64,000 bases of DNA from Pyrrhoderma lamaoense. Its lineage: Eukaryota; Basidiomycota; Agaricomycetes; Hymenochaetales; Hymenochaetaceae. The notes below the pieces were generated by a model that was not told where the DNA came from, made no database searches, and saw nothing but the letters and a program-made list of their open reading frames with translations. A program made the position numbers and the translations under genes. The stretch's first letter is position 1; each line of letters starts with the position of its first letter. Below are positions 24,388-36,185 of this stretch, piece by piece. The DNA lies in the NCBI GenBank assembly GCA_002794735.1, contig NBAZ01000005.1, positions 930,001 through 994,000 on the forward strand, in the 5' to 3' direction.

Positions 24388-25114
24388 ATGTCTGACAACA
24401 GATTCAAGCACTCTGAACCCATCTCTATTCCCGGCGCAGGTCCTGGCCATCATCGTAACCGTTCCGTGTCGTTTTCCGCCTCATCTTCAGACGACGAATC
24501 CAATTCACCCCCTCTTCGGACACCCTCCTCTTCTGTTCCCCCTCCTCGTATAGTTACTGCTCAGTCACCGTCTACATCCCCATCTTGTCTTATTTCTTCC
24601 AGTCGCCTGTGAAAGCCAACGCTTTAGCCCAAAGCCCAACTTCAATGTTCGGATCGGCTGGGCGTGGCTTTGCGGCGAGGCCCCAAGAACACACCATTCT
24701 TGAAGAAGATGAGCTCGAACCGTCTTTAGTTCGCCACGCTCGACGCTTTAGCACGTCAACTGGATGGACCGGATCCACGCGAGTTGTTGCTACGTCTGAT
24801 CAATCAGAACGCGGTACGGGACTCTTGCGAAGGCTCAGTTTAGGAAATGCATTAGTGAGAGTATGCTGCTTCATACCCCTGCTGTGAAAACATGAGCTAA
24901 TCTCGAGGTTTAGCCTCAGATCGTCTCTCCTCCAACTCAAACTTCTGCCTTACCTCCAGCACCTAACGCTCCTCAGGTCCATGATTCGTCAACAGTCAAA
25001 CAGAAGAAGAGACGGGCAAGCCTTGGAGTTCCTGGAGAAGGGGGTCGTCCTCGTCGCTCTCCTAGTCCCATGGGCGAGCGAATTTTGAAGGGTCATTTTG
25101 ATGGCTTCAATTAG
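24388..25114 (+). CDS. Small conserved fungal protein with SPMGERILKGHFDGF tail, one probable frame break
   Basis: Function unknown. A serine/proline-rich protein of about 205 residues: MSDNRFKHSEPISIPGAG, a phospho-site-rich stretch with NRSVSFSASSSDDE, then ILSYFFQSPVKANALAQSP, a block ending LLRRLSLGNALVR, and in the last exon QKKRRASLGVPGEGGRPRR followed by SPMGERILKGHFDGFN. The frame changes at the C4 run 24578-24581: adding one C gives TSPILSYFFQSPVK without a splice. The alternative is a 50 bp intron 24553-24602, which would delete ILSYFFQ; I prefer the frameshift because I recall that motif in fungal relatives. A further intron spans about 24859-24916. The arginine-serine motifs resemble sites for AGC kinases. 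Confidence 0.6.
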
Positions 25115-28100
25115 TGCCTTTCAGGGCTGGTTCCCGTCATCTTTTGTCACTTTCTCTTGCTCCCAAAAAGGCAGGGATCTAATTTTCGTATCGTACAAAA
25201 AACCCTGCGCAAAGTAATATGTGGAAGTCTCGAGACGACTTACACTATGTCTTGACCCATCACTCTCACCCGAAAAAATGCATGTCATAGTATATGTCAA
25301 CACTTGACATCTCATCACTGATCACATTGAGGCAATAACGTATAAATCGTCCTTTTCGCTTCAAACTTATTATCATCTTTCTACAAAAGTCTGTTTGTAC
25401 ATGGTCCGGATTTTTTGGTCTATTTATCATCCTTTCCCGTTCGTCTATATCCCCCGGGTTGTTCTTGTGCTGATCCTTATATGTGTCTACCTGCTTCATT
25501 ATTACCCTGTATATCAGTTTTGTCTCAACAGTATTCATCTATCCCCTTCTCGAGGTTCTAATTTTCATATATCATAAATCATCCGAAGTTTGTACGAATC
25601 TTGGCAATTCTATAGTAAACGAGCTCCAAAAATAAATAATTGTAACAATGTACTATCAGCAAAGCCTTTGTACTATTCTACACACTGATTATATGAATTT
25701 TATGCTTTGCTCTGATAAAATAGTATGTACGTAGGGGATTCCTAGGTCAATCGAACACATGAGTCATTAGTATCGTGTTTATTTGTTTGTATATATTTAC
25801 CACAAAGATTTCAGTTTGAGTTATTCGGTCGATTAAATAACTACTGGACGTGGATAAGGTTAAGTTTTAGGAGTGAATAAAGATCCAATGAACTGTGGGA
25901 AGCTTTGAAGAGCAAGGGACTCATAGAAGACGAATATAACGCACTGTCCTATCATACCATTCACGTAGAATGAGATCTTGTGTTTTATAGATGAAGCGGT
26001 GGCTGAAAGGTGGGCCACTCTTCTCCTTTCCAATCAGAACACGAGGCCACTTTACCTGTCATTCATTGGATACCTGAGAACATAGAACACAAAACATTGT
26101 GTGGGAGATAAAAGGATTTAGATCTGATAAGGTTTCGTTTATGGTAGATAACATATATGGAAACGATATTCACTTGACCCTAAAGTCCTATTGGGGGGAG
26201 GGTCTAAAATTACAGATTTAGTGACGAATGACTAGTAGCATCGCTGAAACACTTTTGTCATTTGTCATTATGTTTGATGGAGGAGTTAGAACGGAGTGAT
26301 AAGATCCGTTCCATAAGCTGCGTTAACAACTCAATGCGTTCTCAATCCTTCTTGTCAAATAGAAAAGTGTAAGTTCCGAAGACGGAAAGGGTTCTGAGTT
26401 TATTGTGAGTTCACCTGATCTTCACGCTCAAGACAGCAAAGAGATCGCCTTGAACAGGTTGGGTATGGCCAAGCAAAGCGTCAATTTGAAAGCGAAGAGA
26501 TAAAATGTATATCGATACGATTAAAGTTTGTATCTACTCAAGGTTATGTTCTTGACCACGTTACATCACTAAGAGCAAGCGTTTACTTCTTGGCTTCTCA
26601 GATAAGTAGTCTATACTTCTTTCTTAAGCTTATGAACATATTTTTTGACTCGTTCATGTGGGTCAATGTAGCTTACAGAGTCTAGACTACTTTTCTAGGC
26701 TCGGATTCAGCGGCACACTGCTTTCTGACTTGACTACGGCATTCAGACAACGAAGTCCGTTAATTTATGAAACCACTCTCCAAGTCCTTGGCGGAAAAGC
26801 ACTTTGACTACATGTAAGTGAGATTATACAGAAGAACATATAGCTCAAAGAAGGCCCGTTCCAGCATGTTTTCTAGCATTCAATTTCCATGAACTTAATG
26901 ATACTACGAAAGTACCTCGAAAGTGCTCTAGGGGATTCAAGGACAATGAAGTCTAGAATTAGAGTTAGTCAGTAGACATCAAAGTAGCCAATAGCTCTCC
27001 CGCGAGTTAAGTCATGAGAAACTTCTTCTGTTGTATAGGAAACTCATGGAATGCGAGTGATCGTACGTATGAATGATGAAATAGAGTCTGGGTAAAGATC
27101 AAGGGGTCATTTGATCTTCACTATCTGAGATCAATACGAAGAACCTAAAGGATAAACTTACAAGACCATTGTAGTTATTGGAATATGGCTTTAACCGTAA
27201 TAGAGTAAGTCCGTTTACTCAGGTGATACTCGAGTCACAAACTAGGAAACGTGGAGAACAAGGGACCCCGAGCGGAAAGAATCTCGTACATATAAATACA
27301 TGCACGCACTGCACGGCTCAATGCATGCAAGTACAGCAGAAGGAGGTCAATGCGTAATGGAGATGAGGTACGAGATAGCTGATTGACACCGACAAACAAT
27401 GGACGTCGAGTGCGAAGATGGCTTCGGACGGCGTCCTCATAACAGGGCGGAGGGCGTTGTGTGCTGATCCAGGTATCTGGATCTAGATGGTCAGATGAGG
27501 GCACGGGGCTAAAAGAAAGGAAAGATGCGAGAAGCAACGAATTAGAAGCATTTGAAAGATGATGGGGTTTAAGAAGTGATGACGGAATGACGATTGAATT
27601 AGGATATAAGGATTCATATCTTGTATAGGCGCAAGGGTCTTTGGGGACATGAGGCTTAGGTTAGTAATGCACGTATAAGTAAGGTTTTGGAGTACCTATG
27701 TTGCAGGTGAGATACTAGGCCCGAGGGATTGAAGCGAGCTGATTATAGATGGGTGAGAAGTACAAATCTCGCGGTGCTGTGCGGATACTATGAGAAATCC
27801 CCAGAGTGTTGTATCATCAATTCAATTAAAAAGGTGGTATATCAGATGTATTGAATAGGATTCCCATTCGCATGTGTTAATAACAAGAATATATTACCTG
27901 CTTTATATAAGCCTCGGGTACTGGATAAGACTTGTTGTAGGCAGGGCATGGCCTGGAGATGATCTATTAGTCAACAATCAGTAGCGAGTGACTTGGTCTG
28001 TAGTCTGCGAGTATCGGACTTATCAAAACAAAAGACAGAGAGTTTTCTAGCTCTATCATACTTGTTGTTCTCCGCTAAGATGTTTAATATTCTCCTGACG

Positions 28101-28355
28101 CCTCGAAGTCAAGCCAGACTTCTATCACCTCCCTCCGCCATTAGATATCAAGATTGAATCAAAGTTAGGATGGGATGTTGGTTAGCTTCAGGATATGACA
28201 TGAGCAAGGTGATCGTGGGGAAGTATTGGTCATCAATAACCACAACTGGAAAGCTCCGTCAAAAATTTGAAAAAACGTACCCCAACTAACCTGTCCTCCA
28301 GATTATATCTCAGAAGAATATGATGTAAAAAATAAAGATTAAGAGAGAAAAAGAG
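25115..28355. other. Gene-poor region between the small conserved gene and the second tRNA-Ser
   Basis: About 3.2 kb with no supported gene. Stops are frequent in all frames between 25.7 and 27.2 kb. A 100-codon minus-strand frame at 27235-27537 contains PPPCYEDAV, a PPxY-like motif, but lacks splice structure or neighbours and is not called. No terminal repeats, LTRs or transposase motifs seen. Confidence 0.45.
28348..28352 (-). terminator. RNA polymerase III terminator of second tRNA-Ser
   Basis: Five T on the minus strand, four bases downstream of the mature tRNA 3' end. Confidence 0.65.
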
Positions 28356-28448
28356 CGTCACCTGAGCGATTCGAACACTCGCGCACAATGTGCAACCGCT
28401 AGCTTTATAAGTAGCAGGCGATCCCGTTAACCACTCCGGCAAAGTGAC
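28356..28448 (-). tRNA. tRNA-Ser (anticodon GCT) with 11 nt intron, inverted copy
   Basis: Same 93-base gene as at 22723, on the opposite strand. The mature sequence is identical by eye; the only differences lie inside the intron (CTTATAAAGCT-type versus CTTAATAAGCT-type). All stems pair as in the first copy. Flanking sequences do not match, so the duplicated unit is the tRNA itself or the flanks have diverged. Confidence 0.9.
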
Positions 28449-28781
28449 CTAATTTTTTTTTCATGCTCTCCCATAATATATACGATTCAAATACATCTCA
28501 AGAACTTAGTTCTGAACTGTTGGGATTCTCATCGATTATTGTTCACTTCTTGAAAATCTGTGTTATACTAGCTTAAGACTGAATTTGAACTAAAAGTAAT
28601 AACTTGATTCTTTTCATACAAATCATTGAGCTTAATACTTTAATGATTGTATTTGTGAGAAATTCTGTTGGTTAGGTCACGCGTATCGACGCGTGTCATA
28701 GTAAAGCCTACGCGCGAGACTACAAATTTAAGTGCATACATCCTTCGTCTTATCCATACATCATATAGATAATCATTAGCT
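28449..28781. other. Divergent upstream region of tRNA-Ser and DBP5
   Basis: About 330 bp, starting with a run of eight or nine T after the tRNA 5' end. Contains the DBP5 promoter; no motif that I can assign. Confidence 0.4.
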
Positions 28782-30805
28782 ATGGAAAAGGATGCTGATG
28801 GTTTCATATCTACAGCCGGTATACTGGTTTTTTTTTACTTAAAGGTCTTAACTCTGATTTGATACCTATAATAGCAGCTAAGCCTAAGGCCTCTGCTTCC
28901 ACTCCCACTCCCACTCCTGCTCCTGCTCCTGCTCCTGCTACCCCTGCTTCCCCCCAGCGGAAGATGCTAAAACCAAGGAAACTGCTCCAGGTGACTTTCT
29001 AACGCACTTACAATGAGAACTGTAGTCTAATCACCCTAATTTCGCATGTACAGCTACTGATCTCATCAAATCCACATTCGATGTCAAAGTATGTACAATT
29101 GTGTTTCCTAGGGTATGCTTATGTTTCTGACGGCGAATAATTGATGTAGGTCACCTTGGCTGATCAACAAATGGACCCAAACTCTCCACTTTTTAGTGTG
29201 AAGAGTTTCGAAGACCTTGGACTGTTTGTCTTCTGGGTTTCATGGTCTTATTCAATCGGTTTAATGACTCTATTGCTAACATCACAGATCATCTGAATTA
29301 TTAAGAGGAATATTCGATTTGAACTTCTCTAAGCCTTCGAAGATCCAAGAGCGTGCATTACCACTTCTTATCAGAGATCCGTATGTCAACCAACTTTTAT
29401 GTCTAGGTTTAATTTATCCTCAAAACCCTGCATTTATAGACCTCAGAACCTTATCGGGCAATCCCAGTCAGGAACGGGGAAAACTGCGGCATTTACTCTG
29501 ACTATGTTAACTAGAGTCGACTACAACCTTGAAAAGCCACAGGTATGTGACACTTAAATCTGATATACAAAGCACTTGTTTGGACACTGCTTTAGGCACT
29601 GTGTGTAGCTCCTACTCGAGAGTTGGCACGCCAGATCATGGCTGTTGTGAATGCAATGGGAAAGTATACTCCTGTTAAAACCGAATTCGCGATAAAGCAG
29701 GATGTTCGAGTAACAAGTCCCATCACTGCACATATAGTCATAGGTACACCAGGGACGATGTCAGATTACTTGAAACGAAGGATCATCGATCCAGCCACCG
29801 TGAAGGTTCTCGTCTTGGATGAGGCTGATAATATGCTTGAACAGGAAAATTTGAGTGAACAATGCCTAAAAATCAAGAAGTATGTTATTGCCGTTTTACA
29901 TCATCTCAGTACAAAATGCTAAGGTGGTGCGATCAATAGCTTCCTGTCAAAACAGACGCCCCCCCAGATAGTGTTGTTCTCTGCAACCTTCCCTGATCGT
30001 GTGCGAAATTTTGCAAGTAAATTTGCACCAAATGCAAATAAAATTGAGCTCAAAAAGGAAGAGCTTTCGGTTGATGGCATCAAACAGTTCTATATGGACT
30101 GCAAAGATGAAGAATCAAAATATGAGATTCTGGTTCAGATATACAACATCTTGACCGTAGGCCAGAGCATAATCTTCACAAAGGTTTGCCGAAAATATCC
30201 AACCCGTAGGTTTTAACTAACCTCACATTACATAGCAACGAGCGGAGGCGGATCGCATAGCCAAAAGGATGTCGGCTGAAGGCCATAAAGTAGCTTCTCT
30301 CCATGGTGCAAAGGATGGTTCGGAACGAGACGAAATCATTGACAGGTTTAGAGAGGGGAAGGAAAAGGTGCTGATCACGACGAATGTGATGGCTCGTGGT
30401 ATCGATATCATGCAAGTTAATGTTGTAGTCAACTATGATCTACCCATGATGTCGGATAAGTCGGAGAGTTCATCTTATGATCCCCGTTACGAAACTCCGG
30501 ACCTCGAGACTTACATCCATCGTATCGGTATGCTTAAATATAAATTTTCCCCTGTTATATACTTACTCCTTTGATAGGGAGAACTGGACGTTTTGGGAGG
30601 AAAGGGGTCTCCATAAATTTCGTACATAACCAAAAGTCATGGGAAGATATGCATATGATTGAAGAGGCTCTTGGAAGGCAGATCGTAAGAGTGGATACGA
30701 GCGATTTAGATGTGATGGAAGAGGTAAGGATCTTCTTCTTACATCATGTTAACATTTGCACTGATGCTTATATGTTACTAGACGCTGAAGAAGGCCCTGA
30801 AGTAG
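28782..30805 (+). CDS. DBP5: DEAD-box RNA helicase DBP5 (mRNA export), one frame break
   Basis: ATP-dependent RNA helicase that releases export factors from mRNA at the cytoplasmic face of the nuclear pore. Eleven exons with consensus junctions. Motifs in order: Q motif region [15 protein letters not shown], motif [14 protein letters not shown], Ia [10 protein letters not shown], Ib [21 protein letters not shown] (DEAD), [33 protein letters not shown] and [15 protein letters not shown]; the C terminus LDVMEETLKKALK is family-typical. Exons sum to 1445 nt, one short of 482 codons. The slip is at the C6 run 28950-28955 after a [10 protein letters not shown] stretch: adding one C gives [21 protein letters not shown], joining smoothly to the helicase core and giving 481 residues. 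As written, translation stops early in the N-terminal linker. Confidence 0.93.
28901..28938 (+). repeat. Hexanucleotide coding repeat in DBP5
   Basis: Tandem ACTCCC then CTCCTG-type units encoding alternating Thr/Ala and Pro in the disordered N terminus of DBP5. It precedes the C6 run where the frame breaks; such repeats are prone to length change and to sequencing error. Confidence 0.8.
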
Positions 30806-31214
30806 AAACAGTGCTTTGTAGATGGTGTGGAGAGTTCCTTATTTCCTTGATTATTGGTAACAATTCATCCATGATTTCTGCCACGTTGTGTCCAATAATA
30901 AATTTTCTGTATTACACACTTGTATAAAGACTTGTTTTGGAGATCCTTCGTATTGCTTTCTTCGTTCTCTGTGAGAATCAGAATCATATGAGATACCTAC
31001 TCTTCTTTGATGCGCCTCAAGTATATTGACACGAAACTGATGCCATTCAGGGCTAGCTGCTAAGTTAGGGCTGTGCCTATGATGTACGTTACGGTGTTAG
31101 GACTACTTATGAAGCCATGCTGGCGTCTACTCACCTCGGCTTCCAAATTACCCTCAAAAGCTTTAATCTCTACATTCTATCTGACTTTCTGTATTTGACT
31201 TCTACACCGATAGA
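30806..31214. other. Short intergenic region DBP5 to coiled-coil gene
   Basis: About 410 bp. Holds the DBP5 3' untranslated region and the promoter of the next gene, whose first exon could also start within it. Confidence 0.4.
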
Positions 31215-32392
31215 ATGGCTTTTCAACCAGAGTTTGTATCAGCTGAGCAGCATCGATATGTGCTCACAAACTTTGTGCGTTCTCGGAACTTTCGTTTCGC
31301 TGCCGTTTTCTTGAGTTTTGACATTGTCGATAAACCATCTAGCGTATAGCTCATGAAAAAGTTGAACAACAACGAGTGCAACTCCAAGAACAAGAAAAAC
31401 AGATCGCCGAGCTTCGGGAAAGGATCGCTAATCTTGAAGGGCGAGAGGGGAATACGATTGTTGGAAGTGTAGGCTTAAATCAAGGGGAACATCTGTTGAT
31501 GATTGGAGTATCAAGGTGAGTCTTCTTTATCTTCATTCGATAGTTCTATGGTGGTATACAAAACTCATTCGTTGCATTATTGAAAATTTAGAATACTGCT
31601 TCAAAATTAGAAAAACAAATCAATCGATGGGCAGCAGAAGTTATCCGTGCACCACCTATTCCCCTCAATTCCCTTCGTGATACTTGTCTGTTTGCTTTGG
31701 CTGGGAATGAATTACCCGAGGATACCCAAGGAGATGCTTCTCCTATGCTTGTTCAGAGTCTTCTAAGACATGCACTGGCTGAGACTGTCTCCGAAGCAGT
31801 CATCAACTGTCTTATTGTCACTTCTTCAAGTGAGGCCAACGTACAGCTCACGCGTATTCATGAACATCTCTTTTCTCGTGATCCAACTGTAGCAAGTGTA
31901 TGGCGGCGACAAACCTTCACGGCGGCTGTAGAAGCATGTCCACCAGAACTGTGTACACAATTATTCACGGAAACAGCACCGGAACTTGCTCGTTTGTTCA
32001 TGACAGAGAATAACTTACTAATCCCATCAGTATCTTCACTAATGGACTCAGCGGTAGGATTTTCACGGATGCTACATGGGGCGAGTGCAGCAGCAGTTGG
32101 TGCAGACACCTTTTACCGAGCATTTGTCCCAGAACTGGGTAGTATATTATATCCCCGCCAAGTAGAACTCATAAAACGCTGTCTAAAGAGCGAGAGCGGA
32201 ATTCAGGATTATGTCGGTGCAACCGTTTTTCCAGGGTTAGTGAAAGTTAGCAACGGGCCCAAAGGCCCGGATGGAAAGTCTGAGATGATCCAGACGGTCG
32301 TCAGGCGAGCTCAAGTCATCTGTGCTTGTGCTTTAGCACCGAGAGTGGGCACATCTCAACCACCATCTGAGTATAGTGTAGATAGTCGCTAG
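31215..32392 (+). CDS. Conserved-looking coiled-coil protein of unknown function, one frame break
   Basis: Not assigned to a named family. The proposed first exon begins MAFQPEFVSAEQHRYV at 31215, but its donor is unresolved. The next exon is a clear coiled coil, AHEKVEQQRVQLQEQEKQIA. Then the frame changes at the G4 run 31484-31487: adding one G gives NQGGTSVDDWSIK, which joins over a consensus GTGAGT intron (about 31516-31591) to NTASKLEKQINRWAAEVIR. The large last exon to 32392 is an intact helical domain with LRHALAETVSEAVINCLIV, CPPELCTQLF and a tail ICACALAPRVGTSQPPSEYS. The predicted size is about 330 residues, soluble, without signal peptide or membrane span. It ends 108 bp from convergent MIC60. 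I recall similar basidiomycete hypothetical proteins but no function. Confidence 0.62.
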
Positions 32393-32500
32393 AATTAGCA
32401 TCTATTACCTATTATGTACTGCACTGGACCCATGCTTTTGTATATATTTCAGATATTATAAAGGATTTATGAGTTGAATAAAAGTGCTATTAGTTAGTAA

Positions 32501-34733
32501 TTACACTATTCGAAGAGAAGCTAGTGTACTTTGTGCTTGAATGACTTCTAATGCTTGTAGCACCTCTAACCTTTTTCGTGCAGCTTCAAGCCAATCACTC
32601 AGCAAAACCTTTGGTGCCCCCTTCAATTGGTTAAGTTCGCGGGCAGCACTGTCCAAATCATTTTCATTCATGTAGTACTCAGCTCTAGCCAGAACACTGA
32701 GTACGTCATTCCCCTCTACAAGTCCCTTTCTTTTAAAACGGAAACTTGAGATAAAGTGTGAAGCTAAGTACGACAAAACACCCGCATCGTACTCCGGCAC
32801 AAGCGCGACACGAGCAACCTGAGGTGCAACACTTGTCGTGAACCAGATTGTCAAATCCGCAAGGGGTTCGACTCCTACATCAGGAATATCAGATGCTTCT
32901 AAGGTGTCAAGTACTACTCGTGTGAGTTCGTCCTCTCTCGCTCCTGAGGCGTGTCGAAGTACACGTAACTCGTCACGGAAAGGACGACGAGTGGATGACT
33001 CTGCAGAAGCTGCTACCAATGCACGTAAAGCTGCCCAAGTTGCGTGAAGGCGGAGGTTCTCGTCGAGGTATTCTGCATTATCAATCGTAATCCGCTCAAG
33101 GGTCTTGATATTCGCTGCAAGTTCTTCGAGCTTTCCAAGACGACCCCCTCGTTCCTGTTCCACACGGACTTTAATTTCTCGAATCCACCGACGCTGCATC
33201 TCGATACCCTGGGCAATAACTTCAGCTTTAAGTCTATATGTAAGATGTCAATTTATTTATTTTGTTATGTATTTATCATCTTCAATTCTTGACAAACCTC
33301 TCATTGATGATCTCGCTCTGTGTCTGCAACTCGTGTCCAAGCTTTTCACGATAGGCCTGTATCATCCTTCTTCTCTCTTCTTCAAAAAAGTGTTTGAACT
33401 CGAGTTCTTGTTCATCCAGCTTGTCCTGGGCCGATACCTCGAGTTCAAGCAACTTCAGCATATATTCACGAGCCTGGTTCTGCATCTGTTCTTCGAGTTT
33501 TGCACGTTCTTCATTACGTGCTTCATCAATGCGGGTAGCAAGTGACTGGAGCTCAGACTTCGCAGCTTCCAATATTCCCTTCGCTGAAGAAGCTGCAACA
33601 GGATTCTCTTTGACGAAGGAAGCTAGTGAGTCGATTGTTGAGGCAAGCTCAGCTATTACTGGCTCTGATACGGAAATATCTGAAATGGCAGGGGCGACTA
33701 AGGGTAATGTTTCATTTTTACCAGAAGTACCTCCAGAAACGGGTATGGAAGAAGCTTTAGGGCGCTGGAAACCGGGAGGGGGCTCGAAGCCGATGGGAAG
33801 GTCTGCAGAGTATACATTCTTTTCTGGAGTGAACTCATCCTTGGATGAAGCTTTAGACTCGCTAGAGTCTTCAGGCTTCACTTCCAGATGAGTTGAGACG
33901 GGTTTCTCTGCAGCAATTACAGCTTTAGAAGAAATGTCAATGGTCTTTCCCGCTAATGCACTTTCGGCACGTTTGACAAGGTCTTCAACACCTTCGGAGA
34001 ATTTTTCAGGTCGGACAATCAGGAGAATTTTCTCCTCGATCGGTTTCACAGAATCAGAGACCTCATCAGAGACCTTTGCAATGCGCCTTTCCGTTTTCGT
34101 CTTGAGCTCGGCGACAACGTGCTGAGCGCGTTCCTTAGTTTCCCTAGTTTTCTCCATAAGTTTATCTTTAGCCTTTTCAGCTCTCTCCGTAGCAGAGGTT
34201 GAGGCAGAGGATATCTTCTCCACGACAGTTCCTTTATTCTGCTCTGTCTTATCCGCAGCCGGAAGAGCATCCCCAGCCTTTTTGGAGACCGTGTCAAAAA
34301 CTTTTTGCATTTTGGCTTGCCCTACTTTGAGAAATTCGAGGCGCAGCCTCTCATCTAGTCCTTGGTCCTCAAGAATGTTCATGATGGCTTCACCGAATGG
34401 GACGCTTTCATAGAAAAACGCGTTATACCTTTCATAATTCGCGGCGATGACTGGGCTCGCAGTGTAGAAGAGAATGACGAAGCCAGTTGAATAAAGAGTG
34501 ACAGTTCGGAAGAAACCACGCTTTTTAGGTGCAGGTGAGACTGGCGATGCAGCATTGGCAAGCACCGAAGATTTTGTGAATGTCTAGGTAGATCATTAGA
34601 CATAAGCTTCAGTGGGTTGAGCGATGACAGTGAGTAATATAAGACGTACTCGCGTTGACCGGAGGTGCTTGATGTTATATGGCAAAACGGGGTGGCGAGC
34701 CCCACGCCTGGATAATGTCAGGGCACGATACAT
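32501..34733 (-). CDS. MIC60: MICOS complex subunit MIC60 (mitofilin)
   Basis: Inner mitochondrial membrane protein that holds crista junctions as the core of MICOS. Exons 34650-34733, 33298-34583 and 32501-33233 total 2103 nt, 700 residues, all in phase. The N terminus, MYRALTLSRRGARHPVLPY, is a basic amphipathic targeting sequence; one membrane span follows at KRGFFRTVTLYSTGFVILFY. The middle is low-complexity and charged, then a long coiled coil (LEEQMQNQAREYMLKLLELE). The C-terminal mitofilin domain includes NERLKAEVIAQGIEMQRRW, LDSAARELNQLKGAPK and LSDWLEAARKRLEV. No frame break. Confidence 0.94.
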
Positions 34734-36185
34734 AAGTGCCGTCGAGCTCCGCCAGCGCTCACAGTCAACTGGGATATACTATGACTACTCTTCGTCACTC
34801 GATCTGTGCTTGACTGTTCATGTGTGAATGTGAATTCTGTAAACGGACATAAAATCTCACGAACCAACTCCGACCTATTCCGACCAAGCCACACATAGTA
34901 TCATTTATCAGTTGATAATTCCATGATCATTGGACTTGGGTCATCATTATGTGCAGCATCTGGTTGCTATGCTTTGACCTTAAGGTATACTCAAGCACCT
35001 AGTAAGCAATTTTTAGCTGTATGAAAAGGTCCTATATGCATCTTTTGGTTAATCATTTGCGTTATGAAAGTAAACTAGATTCTTCCGGTAAGTGGAGTTC
35101 TTGAATGTTATCAAAAAGTATTGAAAAAATCATCAAGAGGTTACTTTTACTCTTCTAGCTTGTGTAACCCACTGTCTCTATATCACTAGACGCTACCTGC
35201 TTATGGACCTGAGTCTTTTTGTCTTGATACGTATGCATATGCACATGTACAATGCTCGATTGTATTTTTAATCGCTGAAGTCCTGAGTCGTCCATGCATA
35301 CTTATATGGTCTAAGGGTCCCACTCTTTTGTCAGCATCCCTCTAGGAGAGTTTTCGGGACCAGATCTCCTCAATTATTACATTTTGAGCTTCGCAACACG
35401 TTTGGTATTCTTAGAAGTAAGTAGTCTGTTTGCGAGAATCACGATCAAACTGCTGAAATAAGTCCTTTATGTAGTTGGTCTGATTACACAGTGTCCTCAT
35501 GGTATCCATACGCCTCCTGAAGAGATACACGTCGAGATCAATCGGATAGAGCGTGACGAACCAGAATAACCATAGCCCATAAACCGCTCAAAGTAGAAAA
35601 TCAGAGGCCACCCAAGAAGATTCGACATTAAGATTTTTGCTCTCTCCGAAACGTCACAAGAACGCTGTTTAGGTATCACACTATAAGAACTAATTACTTT
35701 TTACGAGGTATCAGTTTAGCCTTATTTTCCGAGTACGTCGGCTCCCTCATAGTATAAATCAAGTAGGTACGATTCATAGAGGTCTGGTAATGTCTTATAA
35801 AAATTGAGTGCATGGCGTGTCATGGGTCGAATCATGCAAAATACGATGGACATTATCTTCTTAACCATTTGTCTACTTTCGCCAAGCTCAGAGAGATTCA
35901 ATCTTTACTTAATTTTTACGCATACAGTGCAGATACAAACAGGAGTTTCGTGTTATATCCTGGTTCCAGCATTGATAAGTAGTTACGGGTTTATCAGATC
36001 CTATTTGCTCGTGAACTCATCACTCAATCCTTATATACAAATCCGTTCTCATTTCCTTATTTTATGCATGATGGATACATTAGTATGGTCTAGGTCTTGT
36101 CTTCCGGAGAACAATGTCCTATGATGATGATACAGATATCCGCAATAAGTTAGAATACAGTTCATAGATTATCAGAAAGTAGAAT
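34734..36185. other. Intergenic region, no gene seen
   Basis: About 1.45 kb, upstream of MIC60 and downstream of the next minus-strand gene. Short frames of 60 to 106 codons have no recognisable features. Confidence 0.45.

Noticed and set aside
27235..27537. 100-codon minus-strand frame with PPPCYEDAV
   Set aside because: The single PPxY-like motif is not enough; no introns, neighbours or second domain support a gene.
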